NCBI GenBank assembly: GCA_051006995.1
Contig: JBPCSQ010000016.1
Coordinates: 124,001 to 188,000, forward strand
Direction: 5' to 3'
Length of the DNA: 64,000 bases
DNA from: JAIQGF01 sp051006995
GTDB lineage: Bacteria > Acidobacteriota > Terriglobia > Terriglobales > Acidobacteriaceae
Position 1 is the stretch's first letter. Each line of letters opens with the position of its first letter. Shown here piece by piece: positions 16,568-24,709 of the stretch. A model generated the notes under the pieces. It was not told the DNA's origin. It ran no database searches and saw only the letters and a list, made by a program, of their open reading frames with translations. Both the position numbers and the translations under genes were made by a program.

Positions 16568-17752
16568 CTATTTCTTTGCCGCGTGCGCCGTTTCCGACGC
16601 GCCGGCGCCCTGCTCGCGCAGGGCCTTGGCCTTGTCGGTAGTTTCCCAGGTGAAGTCTTTGTCGTCGCGCCCGAAGTGGCCGTAGGCGGCGGTCTTGCGA
16701 TAAATCGGACGCCGCAGCTTCAGCGAATCAATGATGCCGCGCGGCGTCAGCTGGAAGTTGGCGCGAATGAGGTCCTGGAGTTTTTCCGTGGCGATTTTTC
16801 CGGTACCGAAAGTCTCCACCAGCACGCTGACCGGGTCCGCTACGCCGATAGCGTAGGCGAGCTGCACTTCGCAACGGTCGGCCAATCCTGCCGCAACAAT
16901 ATTCTTCGCGATGTAGCGCGCCATGTAGGCAGCCGAGCGGTCCACCTTGGTCGGGTCTTTGCCGCTGAACGCGCCGCCGCCGTGGCGTCCCATGCCGCCA
17001 TAGGTATCCACGATGATCTTGCGCCCGGTCAGGCCGGTGTCACCCATGGGACCCCCGATCACGAATCGTCCCGTGGGATTGATGTGGTACTTGGTGTCGG
17101 CATCGAGCAATTCCGCCGGAATCACCGTCTGGATCACGTGCTTCAGGATATCGGCGCGCAGTTCTTCGTTGGCCACCGTCTCGGCGTGCTGGGTGGAGAT
17201 CACCACCGCGTCCACCCGCACTGGCTTCATGTTCTGGTCGTATTCCACCGTGACCTGCGATTTCCCGTCGGGACGCAGGTACGGCAGCAACCCATTCTTT
17301 CGCACTTCGGAGAGTTTGCGGCAGAGCTTGTGGGCGAGGGAGATGGCGGTAGGCATCAGTTCGGGGGTTTCGTTGGTGGCATAGCCGAACATCATGCCCT
17401 GGTCGCCGGCGCCGCCGGTGTCCACGCCCATGGCGATATCCCCGGACTGCTTGTTGATGCTGGAAATCACCGCGCAGGTATTGGAATCAAATCCGTACAG
17501 GGCGTTGTCATAGCCGATGGAGGCGACCACGCCGCGCACCAGCGACTGGAAGTCCACGTAAGCCTTGGTCGTGATTTCGCCCGCGATGACCACTAGGCCG
17601 GTCGCGGTGAGGGTTTCACACGCTACCCGGCTGAACGGGTCCTGTTCGAAGCAGGCGTCCAGGATGGCATCCGAGATCTGGTCCGCGATCTTGTCGGGAT
17701 GGCCCTCGGTCACGGATTCCGACGTAAATAGAGAACGATTCTTCGCCGACAA
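16568..17752 (-). CDS. metK: S-adenosylmethionine synthetase
   Basis: 394 residues, normal length. It makes S-adenosylmethionine from methionine and ATP. Signature segments are intact: VTEGHPDKIADQISDAILD, GAGDQGMMFGYA, and the P-loop-like GGGAFSGKDPTKVDRSAAY. The start is TTG at 17752 with a perfect AGGAGG seven bases upstream, which settles it. Immediately upstream on the transcript is a hairpin whose loop can pair with that AGGAGG (17761-17812). ahcY follows on the same strand after 108 bases. Confidence 0.97.
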   Translation of the reverse strand: MSAKNRSLFTSESVTEGHPDKIADQISDAILDACFEQDPFSRVACETLTATGLVVIAGEITTKAYVDFQSLVRGVVASIGYDNALYGFDSNTCAVISSINKQSGDIAMGVDTGGAGDQGMMFGYATNETPELMPTAISLAHKLCRKLSEVRKNGLLPYLRPDGKSQVTVEYDQNMKPVRVDAVVISTQHAETVANEELRADILKHVIQTVIPAELLDADTKYHINPTGRFVIGGPMGDTGLTGRKIIVDTYGGMGRHGGGAFSGKDPTKVDRSAAYMARYIAKNIVAAGLADRCEVQLAYAIGVADPVSVLVETFGTGKIATEKLQDLIRANFQLTPRGIIDSLKLRRPIYRKTAAYGHFGRDDKDFTWETTDKAKALREQGAGASETAHAAKK

Positions 17753-17760
17753 AGCACAAC

Positions 17761-17812
17761 CTCCTGCTGGTTTAGGCGCTACCGACGGGAAGGGTTACCG
17801 CGTAGAAGCCTT
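17761..17812 (-). promoter_or_regulatory. candidate cis-regulatory hairpin over the metK ribosome-binding site
   Basis: In the transcript the arms AGGCTTCTAC and GTAGCGCCT pair (one unpaired base) around a 19-base loop containing CCCTTCCC, and the AGGAGG of metK follows eight bases later. CTTCC in the loop can pair with GGAGG, giving a pseudoknot that would hide the Shine-Dalgarno. I do not recognise a known SAM riboswitch consensus. Confidence 0.35.
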
Positions 17813-17958
17813 GGAAATGATCCCATCCAAAGTAGCAGAGCACTGCCCATGTCGCAACGCCTTTGTATTTTTAGCCGCTGGTCGCCTCAGTAACGCATGC
17901 GCGGGCGCAACCCGGCACTTTCATCGCAGCGAATGGGGCGTTTTCGCGGGTGAACAGA

Positions 17959-17988
17959 GAGAAAACCGAAACATTTCGGAAGTTTCGG
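17959..17988 (-). terminator. terminator of the RodZ-like gene
   Basis: Minus-strand stem CCGAAAC/GTTTCGG with a nine-base loop, directly followed by TTTTCTC, 35 bases past the stop codon of the gene at 18023. The surrounding DNA repeats the word TTTCGGA several times. Confidence 0.65.
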
Positions 17989-18022
17989 ATGTTTCAGACC
18001 AGCTTTGCGAAACCTCCGAAAC

Positions 18023-18928
18023 CTAGTTCTGCGTTTCCGCCATTCCCTCCGCCGTGATGCTCACCTTCTTGACTTGTCCGGCGGCGCCCAGCGGCGGCAG
18101 CTGCTTCTCGTTCTGGTAGAGCTCGATAGCGGCCGCATTGCCGGTCCGGAACACGATGCGGCGCTGCGCGCGCACCATCTTCTGCTCGCCTGCGGTCATC
18201 AGTTCCGACGGCTCAGTTTTGCCATCCGTGGTCACTGACACCCACGCTTGCTGTTTTGCTTTGATCGTCAGAACAAACCCCTCGCCGTTCTGGAGCGTGT
18301 TCGCCCCCGCACGCGTTGCATCCGAACTTGCTGCCTGAACCGTGTTCGCACCGGTCCCTGGGGTCCCTGAGTTTTGCTGCTGAAGCGCGTTCGCGGGCGG
18401 CCCACCGAGGCCGCTGTTGCTGGGGTGAGGTACGACAGATTCCGCCTTACGCTGTGCCGAACCAGAATTCTGGCCCGCAGCCCGTACGTGCCAGGCTTTC
18501 GGAATGCCGTAGGTGGCAACGTACCACCACACCGCTGCCACGGCAGCCAGGATTACGATTAGCCCAATCAGCGGGCGCCATGGCACTTGGATCGGCGGTG
18601 GCCCTTCCGCCTCAACAATACGGATGTTCTTGTCCGCCAGTTCGTTGATCGTTGCGCCGTCCGTCTTCCCCGCCTTGGTGGTCGCCGCCTGGGCTTCGCC
18701 TAAGGCGCTCATGTAGTCGGCGACTGCCTGCTCTTCGTCCAAGCCCAGGTAGCGCGAGTAAGCGCGAACGAAACCCTTATTGAAGATGCCGCCGGGAAGC
18801 TTGTCGAAGTCCTCGCGCTCGAGCGCGCGCAGGGACCGGGTGCCGATCTTGGTGGCTTCAGCGATTTCCTCCAGCGTGATGCCGCGCATCTCGCGCTCGC
18901 GCTGGAGCCGCTCACCAAAAGATCCCAC
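18023..18928 (-). CDS. RodZ-like cell-shape protein (HTH_25, one membrane segment, DUF4115)
   Basis: 301 residues in the order of RodZ: an N-terminal Xre-like helix-turn-helix (ERLQREREMRGITLEEIA), a single transmembrane segment (around residues 120-142), a Ser/Gly/Gln-rich linker and a C-terminal beta domain of the DUF4115 type (LTIKAKQQAWVSVTTDGK). In model bacteria RodZ links MreB filaments to the elongation machinery. GTG at 18928 has GGAGG eight bases upstream, which rules out the longer frame to 18988. No mreB or other shape gene is adjacent. Confidence 0.85.
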   Translation of the reverse strand: MGSFGERLQREREMRGITLEEIAEATKIGTRSLRALEREDFDKLPGGIFNKGFVRAYSRYLGLDEEQAVADYMSALGEAQAATTKAGKTDGATINELADKNIRIVEAEGPPPIQVPWRPLIGLIVILAAVAAVWWYVATYGIPKAWHVRAAGQNSGSAQRKAESVVPHPSNSGLGGPPANALQQQNSGTPGTGANTVQAASSDATRAGANTLQNGEGFVLTIKAKQQAWVSVTTDGKTEPSELMTAGEQKMVRAQRRIVFRTGNAAAIELYQNEKQLPPLGAAGQVKKVSITAEGMAETQN

Positions 18929-19178
18929 GCGCAAAACCTCCGCTGGCCCGAAGACCGCCCAAAATGGTGGAGAAAGGAGCGCCGTCATGATAGGTTTGGC
19001 TCGTTTGCGGTGTCAAAGAAAAAAGCCCGTACAGCCGCTGATTTCAAGGGTTTGCATCGCGGCTGCGGGCGCTCGACGGCAGCCCGGTTGGCCAAGCCCG
19101 GCGGTTCCCCGATCTCTTTCGCCACGATTGGGACGAACTCGATACGTAACGCGGGTGACTCGTAAGCGCTTCTCTGGA

Positions 19179-19206
19179 TTGTATGGCAGCCAAGAAACCT
19201 TATAAT
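19179..19206 (+). promoter_or_regulatory. sigma-70-type promoter of the diguanylate cyclase gene
   Basis: TTGTAT at 19179-19184, spacer 16, TATAAT at 19201-19206. The start point would be near 19213, which places the upstream ATG at 19183 before transcription begins. The bases after the -10 (CGCCTACT then GGG) recur after the -10 of the kinase gene at 20352. Confidence 0.65.
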
Positions 19207-19224
19207 GCGCCTACTGGGACCCCT

Positions 19225-20277
19225 ATGAGCGAGGCCGCCGCTACCGACCGCAAACGGCACCTTCAGGAACTCACGATCTTCCATGAGGTAGCCAAGGCGC
19301 TTACCTCCTCGCTCAACCTCGACTCCATCCTGCAGACCATCATGGAAAAGGTGGCCGAGTACTTCCGCCCCGATACCTGGTCGCTGATGATGGTGGACGA
19401 GACGGGGGACGAGCTTTACTTCGCCATTGCGGTGGGCGACGCCGCCGATGCCTTGCGCACCGTGCGCCTGAAGATGGGTGAAGGCATCGCCGGTTGGGTG
19501 GCCAAGCACGGCGAGCCGCTGATCGTGCCCGACGTCTACACCGACCCGCGTTTCGCCAAGCGCATTGATGAAATGACCAAGTGGCAGACGCGTTCCATCA
19601 TCTGCATTCCGCTGAAGTCCAAGCAGCGCGTGCTGGCGGTCATACAGCTCATCAACGTGGCCATATCGAGCTTCAGCGACAACGAAATGTTCTTCCTGCG
19701 CGCCATTTGCGACTACGCCGCCATCGCCATTGATAACGCGCGATCCGTCGAGCGCATCCAGGAACTCACCATCACCGACGATTGCACCGGCCTTTACAAC
19801 GCCCGCCACCTCTACAAGACGCTGGAGTCGGAGGTGTACCGCTCCGCCCGATTCGGCTACGAATTTACCGTGCTCTTCATTGACCTCGACCACTTCAAGC
19901 AGGTCAACGACACGCACGGCCATCTGGTGGGCAGCAAGCTGCTGGCGGAAATCGGCTACACCATCAAGAGCCACCTGCGCCTGATTGACTACGCCTTCCG
20001 CTATGGTGGCGACGAATTCGTGGTGTTGCTGCCGCAGACCAGCAAGGACTCTGGGCTGATCGTTGCCCGCCGCCTGCTGCAATCCTTCCGCACCAGCGTC
20101 CTGCTGAAGGATGAGGGCTTGAATCTCAACGTGCGCGCTTCCGTCGGTGTCGCCTCCTACCCCGAAGACGCCAAGAGCGCTCACGAAATCATCCGCCAGG
20201 CCGACGAGATGATGTACGAAGTCAAGAACTCCACCCGCGACGGCATCGCCGTCGCCCAGCACGGTCTGGTGAAGTAA
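19225..20277 (+). CDS. GAF-GGDEF diguanylate cyclase
   Basis: 350 residues: a GAF sensor domain (about 20-165) and a GGDEF domain (about 180-340). It makes cyclic di-GMP from two GTP. The active site RYGGDEFVVLLP is intact, and RLID five residues before GGDEF is a complete RxxD inhibitory site, so product feedback is expected. The GAF domain has no obvious haem or metal motif. I start it at ATG 19225 (MSEAAATDRK), since a TATAAT at 19201 lies inside the longer frame beginning at 19183. A candidate effector, the PilZ protein, is encoded at 9013. Confidence 0.92.
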   Translation: MSEAAATDRKRHLQELTIFHEVAKALTSSLNLDSILQTIMEKVAEYFRPDTWSLMMVDETGDELYFAIAVGDAADALRTVRLKMGEGIAGWVAKHGEPLIVPDVYTDPRFAKRIDEMTKWQTRSIICIPLKSKQRVLAVIQLINVAISSFSDNEMFFLRAICDYAAIAIDNARSVERIQELTITDDCTGLYNARHLYKTLESEVYRSARFGYEFTVLFIDLDHFKQVNDTHGHLVGSKLLAEIGYTIKSHLRLIDYAFRYGGDEFVVLLPQTSKDSGLIVARRLLQSFRTSVLLKDEGLNLNVRASVGVASYPEDAKSAHEIIRQADEMMYEVKNSTRDGIAVAQHGLVK

Positions 20278-20351
20278 GCCTATTTCTGATTCTCAGCCCT
20301 GCAAAGTCACCTCCTATACCCCGTGCCGCCGCGTCTTCGCCCTCGCAACGG

Positions 20352-20357
20352 TATAAT
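20352..20357 (+). promoter_or_regulatory. -10 element of the kinase-propeller gene
   Basis: TATAAT 20 bases before the GTG start. The following bases (x-CGCCTACT then GGG) match those after the -10 of the cyclase gene at 19201. No convincing -35 is visible. Confidence 0.55.
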
Positions 20358-20377
20358 TCGCCTACTTGGGGTGAGCG

Positions 20378-23023
20378 GTGGTCGGTCGTACGCTCGCGCA
20401 ATACCGCGTCGAACAGAAGCTGGGACACGGCGGTATGGGTGTTGTGTACCGCGCTTTCGACACCCGCCTGCACCGTACCGTGGCCCTGAAGTTCCTTCCC
20501 GAGCAGGTGGCCTCCGATCCTGAGGCGCTGCAGCGGCTTCAGCGGGAAGCCCGCGCCGCCTCCGGCTTGAATCATCCCAACATCTGCACCGTGTACGACC
20601 TCATCCAGCACGATGGGGCATGGTTCATTGCGATGGAAATGCTGGAGGGACAGACACTCCAGCAGCGCATTGGCGCCCATCCCATGTCCATCGGGGAGGT
20701 CCTCGATTATGCGATTCAGATGGCGGATGCTCTCGATGTTGCGCATGGCCGCGGGATTGTCCACCGCGACCTGAAGCCCTCCAACATCTTTGTCACCGGC
20801 CGGGGTCTCATCAAGATTCTGGATTTCGGCCTGGCCAAGAAGGCGGCGAGTACACAAAAGGTGTCTGCCTCTGCGCTCACGATATCGGTGGAATCGGAAG
20901 CGCTGACCACGCCCGGCACTGCGCTGGGCACAATCGGCTACATGTCTCCGGAGCAGGCACGCGGCGCTGACGTGGACGGCCGGACCGACCTGTTCTCGCT
21001 GGGCGCCGTGCTTTACGAGATGATTACCCGCCGGCGTGCATTCCCCGGTGAAACCTCGGTAGTCATCTTCGATGCCATCCTGCACCATGATCCGGTCCCG
21101 CCGACAAGTCTGAATCCGGAATGTCCGTTGGCCCTCGGGCAGATCGTCTCGAAAATGCTGGAGAAAGACCGCGACATCCGCTACCAATCCGCGGCCGAGT
21201 TGCGGGTGGATTTGAAGCGTCTTAAGCGCGACAGCGAAAACAGCGCACACCTTCCGCCGCAAACCGCGAAAGCGGTCAGGCGCCCGTTGCTGACGATCGC
21301 AGCCGGCGTACTGACGATGGCCGTCGTCGTTGCCGCTCTTGCGTGGTTTCGTCCTCGTAAGGCCGAGCCGGTTTCGCCGGGAGAATGGGTCCCGCTTACC
21401 AATTTCAGCGATTCCGCCGTCCAACCCACCATTTCCCGCGACGGCCGCCTGCTCGCGTTTGTCCGCGGCGGGGGATCATTCACGGGGCCGGGAGACATCT
21501 ACGTCAAAGTCCTTCCGCAGGGCGAACCGGTGGCGCTTACCCACGAGGATTCGGTCACCTTCGCGCCCTCCTTCTCGCCGGACTCATCGGTCATCAGCTA
21601 CAGCACCTGTTGCGGATCGTGGGATACATGGGTTGTGCCGGTGTTTGGCGGAACGCCGCGCCGATGGTTGGCCAACGCTTCGGCGCTGAGCTGGATTGAC
21701 TCTGACCACCTGCTATTTTCCGAAGTCAAGCAGGGTGTGCACATGGGGCTGGTCACCGCCAGCAAGGATCGCAACGATGCTCGGGACATCTATCTGCCGG
21801 CACACGAGCGCGGCATGGTTCATTTCTCTGCTTTGTCCCCGGATCGCCACTGGGTGCTGGTGGTGGAGATGGGTAGTGATGGCTCGTTTCTGCCGTGTCG
21901 GCTGGTACCGTTCGATGGCAGTTCCGCGCCGCGGCAAGTAGGCCCGAATACTTCCTGTACCGCAATCGCTTGGTCGCCCGACGGACATTGGATGTACTTC
22001 ACTGCCGAAACCGGCGATCGCGCGCACATCTGGCGACAACTGTTTCCCGACGGACCGCCCGAGCAAGTGACTTCCGGTCCGAGCGAAGAAGACGGTATTG
22101 CCTTCGCCCCCGATGGCAAATCCTTCATCACCTCGGTTGGCTCCCGCTACAGCACCGTTTGGCTGCGCGACCGCTCCGGTGATCGGCAGATTTCCTCTGA
22201 AGCACAGGCTTTCAATCCCCAATTCGCGCCCGACGGAACCAGGCTGTATTACCTCGTTCATCGCAGCGACGCGCAAGGCGCGACCCTAAACGAACTCTGG
22301 TCGTCCGACTTTCAGGGTCACGGCCAGGCAGTGCTTTCTGGGCTCTCGGTGGATGCGGGATTCTCGGCTGGGTACGCCATATCTCCCGATGGACGCAATG
22401 TCGTTTACGTTCATAGAACGCCGACAGCGGGCGGTCAGCCCCGTGACCGGCTGTGGATGGCGCGCACCGACAGCCGTACACCAGCCAGGGAATTCCAGTC
22501 CGATGCAGAGGAGAGCGAACCGGCATTCACCGAGGATGGAACCATTTACTTTCGGGCCACCGAAGGTGGGAAGAACTACCTCTATCGCATGCGCGCGGAT
22601 GGCACTGGACGCCAGCGAGTGCTGCCCAATTCCATTATTGAGTTCTTCGCCGTAACCCGCGACGCGAATTGGGCGGCCGTCATGGTGGAAGGCAAGGGCC
22701 AGGATGCTCCGGCGGTGACTGCCCTGTACTCGTTGCGCCAACCCCGCCCACCTATCCCGGTATGCTCCTACTGCGCTCCTGTATGGTCGTGGGACGGCAA
22801 GTTCATGTACTTCTCCATGGCCCCCGCTGACTACGTGGTGAGTACCGCGGCTCTGGTGGCACATGCCGCGAGATCCACTGGGGGCATTGATCTGGCGCGC
22901 GTGCCGGGGGCAAAGGAACTGCGCGATATGCAGTCGACAGTCGCGCCCAGCCCGGACCCGCACATGTACGCGTTCTCCAAAGTCAGCGTGCGACGCAACC
23001 TCTATCGCGTCCCGGTACGCTGA
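20378..23023 (+). CDS. membrane Ser/Thr protein kinase with C-terminal PD40-type beta-propeller
   Basis: 881 residues. Residues 9-270 are a Hanks-type kinase: glycine loop GHGGMGVVY, K38 in VALK, catalytic loop HRDLKPSN, DFGLA, and SPEQARG as the activation-segment end. One transmembrane segment follows (around 305-325), then an outside domain of TolB/PD40-like repeats (SPDRHWVLVV, SPDGHWMYF, APDGKSF, SPDGRNVVY). The kinase faces the cytoplasm and the propeller the periplasm, so it may report on an envelope ligand. This architecture is abundant in acidobacteria. GTG start with a TATAAT 20 bases upstream and no Shine-Dalgarno. Confidence 0.92.
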   Translation: MVGRTLAQYRVEQKLGHGGMGVVYRAFDTRLHRTVALKFLPEQVASDPEALQRLQREARAASGLNHPNICTVYDLIQHDGAWFIAMEMLEGQTLQQRIGAHPMSIGEVLDYAIQMADALDVAHGRGIVHRDLKPSNIFVTGRGLIKILDFGLAKKAASTQKVSASALTISVESEALTTPGTALGTIGYMSPEQARGADVDGRTDLFSLGAVLYEMITRRRAFPGETSVVIFDAILHHDPVPPTSLNPECPLALGQIVSKMLEKDRDIRYQSAAELRVDLKRLKRDSENSAHLPPQTAKAVRRPLLTIAAGVLTMAVVVAALAWFRPRKAEPVSPGEWVPLTNFSDSAVQPTISRDGRLLAFVRGGGSFTGPGDIYVKVLPQGEPVALTHEDSVTFAPSFSPDSSVISYSTCCGSWDTWVVPVFGGTPRRWLANASALSWIDSDHLLFSEVKQGVHMGLVTASKDRNDARDIYLPAHERGMVHFSALSPDRHWVLVVEMGSDGSFLPCRLVPFDGSSAPRQVGPNTSCTAIAWSPDGHWMYFTAETGDRAHIWRQLFPDGPPEQVTSGPSEEDGIAFAPDGKSFITSVGSRYSTVWLRDRSGDRQISSEAQAFNPQFAPDGTRLYYLVHRSDAQGATLNELWSSDFQGHGQAVLSGLSVDAGFSAGYAISPDGRNVVYVHRTPTAGGQPRDRLWMARTDSRTPAREFQSDAEESEPAFTEDGTIYFRATEGGKNYLYRMRADGTGRQRVLPNSIIEFFAVTRDANWAAVMVEGKGQDAPAVTALYSLRQPRPPIPVCSYCAPVWSWDGKFMYFSMAPADYVVSTAALVAHAARSTGGIDLARVPGAKELRDMQSTVAPSPDPHMYAFSKVSVRRNLYRVPVR

Positions 23024-23143
23024 GTCGCCGAGCGGAATAACTGGCTGCTGGAGCGTGCTCGCCCGAGCGCGATGAGCGATCCAGCGCAAAACGCGAATGC
23101 CGCGAGCGCTCTCGCCCGCGGCAGATTTCAAATTACAAATTCC

Positions 23144-24541
23144 CTATCCCGGCTTCTTCTTCGGCGCCGGCCTTCTCGCCGGCCCAGGCTTGGCCGCCGG
23201 CTTCGCCGGTTCGTGGTCTTTCTTTACCTGGTCGGCGACCTTCTGCGCCTCCATCTCGAAACCTGCCATCACCGCGTTCACGCCCATCTGGTCGGCGGCG
23301 GCCGCCAGCGGAACCTGCTTCAATTCCGGCTGCGGCTTGCCGGCTCGATACAGCGTCATGGCGACCAATGCCTGGTACTTGCTCTTGTCCAGCGCAATGC
23401 CCTTCAGCGCCGCCGGCACCACGATCCCGCCTGAATCCGGAGCTTTCACCTGCGTGGTATCGGTATAGAGAATGTAATCGCACTGCTTGTCCGTGGCTTC
23501 GGCGGCAACCGACGACTGATCGCCGGAATCGAGCGGGACCGCCTCCATCTGCCGCCGCGTGACTTCGCTCATCAGATACATGCGCAGGTTGCTGATCGGC
23601 AGGTACTCTCCGCTGGCGTCGTTGATCTTCACCACCCCGACCCGAATTACGCCCGCACCCTTGGCGGCCAAGGTTGGAGCCGGTGGCGCAACCGGCGCCG
23701 CAGCTGGCGGCTCAGCTTTCGGCGGCGCGGGCGCTTCGACCGGCGGGGGCGTCGGACGTCCTGCCATCATTCCACCCATACCGCCTTTCATCAGGTCGGC
23801 ATAGTTCGTCACCACCCTGCAGCCGGCGGGCATATCGAACAACGACGCGTCCAGCGTGGAACTGGTAAGCTCCACCACTTCGGTCTGCATGGTGACCGTA
23901 TGGCCCTCCGCGTTCATGGTCATGGTCTGCTTCAAGGGATACCCGGGATAGGCGCTGCCGGTGCGCTTGAAGCGGACCGTGTCCTGGCATCCGGCGCGTC
24001 CGCCGCGCGAAGGCGATCCCATTCCGCCACCCATCGAGCAGCTCAGACCCGGCGCGATGTTGGCGTACCAGCCGTCGCTCTCCATGCGCATGTTGGTCTT
24101 GCTGCAGGCGTCCGGGCTGGACTCGGCGCTCATCGTCATCTTCACATGGCGCGCATCCAGGCCCAGCATCTTCTGCCGCTCGCCCGTATCCAGCGTGTTG
24201 ATGTTGAACACGATGGTGCCACCCTTGGTCGTTCCCGCGCTGCTCGCGGCCGGAGCGGCACTCGCGGCCTCACCCACGTCGCCGCTCAGCGGCACCACCA
24301 TGCAGGTGTTCGACGCCGGGTTGATGGTGATGATCCGCTTCTGATCGCACTGCGTCACCGTCACCATGGTTGGCCCCATGCCCATGTTCATCTCGGTGCG
24401 CTCGCGCGCTCCCTTGATGTACACCGTTCCCTCGGTGCTGTGTCCCATCACCGTGTGGCGGGTCTTGATCTTGGTGTCGGCGGAGGCAGTGATTGTGACC
24501 AGAATGAGAACCGCGATCGGCACCAGCTGGCGGCTACGCAT
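23144..24541 (-). CDS. secreted DUF4412-like protein with proline-rich linker and CsgG/LpoB-like C-terminal domain
   Basis: 465 residues. A signal peptide (RSRQLVPIAVLILVTITASA) leads to an N-terminal beta-rich domain of DUF4412 type (about 25-230), then a Pro/Ala-rich linker (about 255-295). The C-terminal domain begins VIRVGVVKINDASGEYL and has CDYILYTDTTQVK, which resembles the nucleotide-fold domain of CsgG/LpoB-type envelope proteins. A basic Lys/Pro tail ends the protein. ATG 24541 has GGGAGG four to five bases upstream. No lipobox is seen. Function unknown; the fold calls are from motif impression only. Confidence 0.65.
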   Translation of the reverse strand: MRSRQLVPIAVLILVTITASADTKIKTRHTVMGHSTEGTVYIKGARERTEMNMGMGPTMVTVTQCDQKRIITINPASNTCMVVPLSGDVGEAASAAPAASSAGTTKGGTIVFNINTLDTGERQKMLGLDARHVKMTMSAESSPDACSKTNMRMESDGWYANIAPGLSCSMGGGMGSPSRGGRAGCQDTVRFKRTGSAYPGYPLKQTMTMNAEGHTVTMQTEVVELTSSTLDASLFDMPAGCRVVTNYADLMKGGMGGMMAGRPTPPPVEAPAPPKAEPPAAAPVAPPAPTLAAKGAGVIRVGVVKINDASGEYLPISNLRMYLMSEVTRRQMEAVPLDSGDQSSVAAEATDKQCDYILYTDTTQVKAPDSGGIVVPAALKGIALDKSKYQALVAMTLYRAGKPQPELKQVPLAAAADQMGVNAVMAGFEMEAQKVADQVKKDHEPAKPAAKPGPARRPAPKKKPG

Positions 24542-24635
24542 ACGTCCTCCCGAAAACATATCCGGATACGACAGATTCTTCGAGCGGGAGAGATTCTACC
24601 CAAGAATGTCCATTTTCAGCAGTGATTCAATTGCG

Positions 24636-24709
24636 GCATTTGTAATTTGTAATTTTGCGACAGCCTCGAGCACTCAAAAATTACAAATTGCAAATTTCAA
24701 ATTGCAAAT
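24636..24709. repeat. A+T-rich inverted repeat (AATTTGTAATTT family)
   Basis: ATTTGTAATTTGTAATTTT on the left and AAATTACAAATTGCAAATTT on the right enclose a short G+C-rich core. It overlaps the last codons of mtaB. Related copies lie at 23130-23147 and 43935-44015. Confidence 0.7.

Noticed and set aside
16583..17596. 337-codon plus-strand frame
   Set aside because: Shadow of metK.
17753..17880. known SAM riboswitch upstream of metK
   Set aside because: I compared it with the SAM-I, SAM-II and SAM-IV cores as I remember them and found no match; only a generic hairpin is claimed.
19183..19224. ATG 19183 as the cyclase start
   Set aside because: A good TATAAT lies downstream of it at 19201-19206, so this codon would not be transcribed from that promoter.
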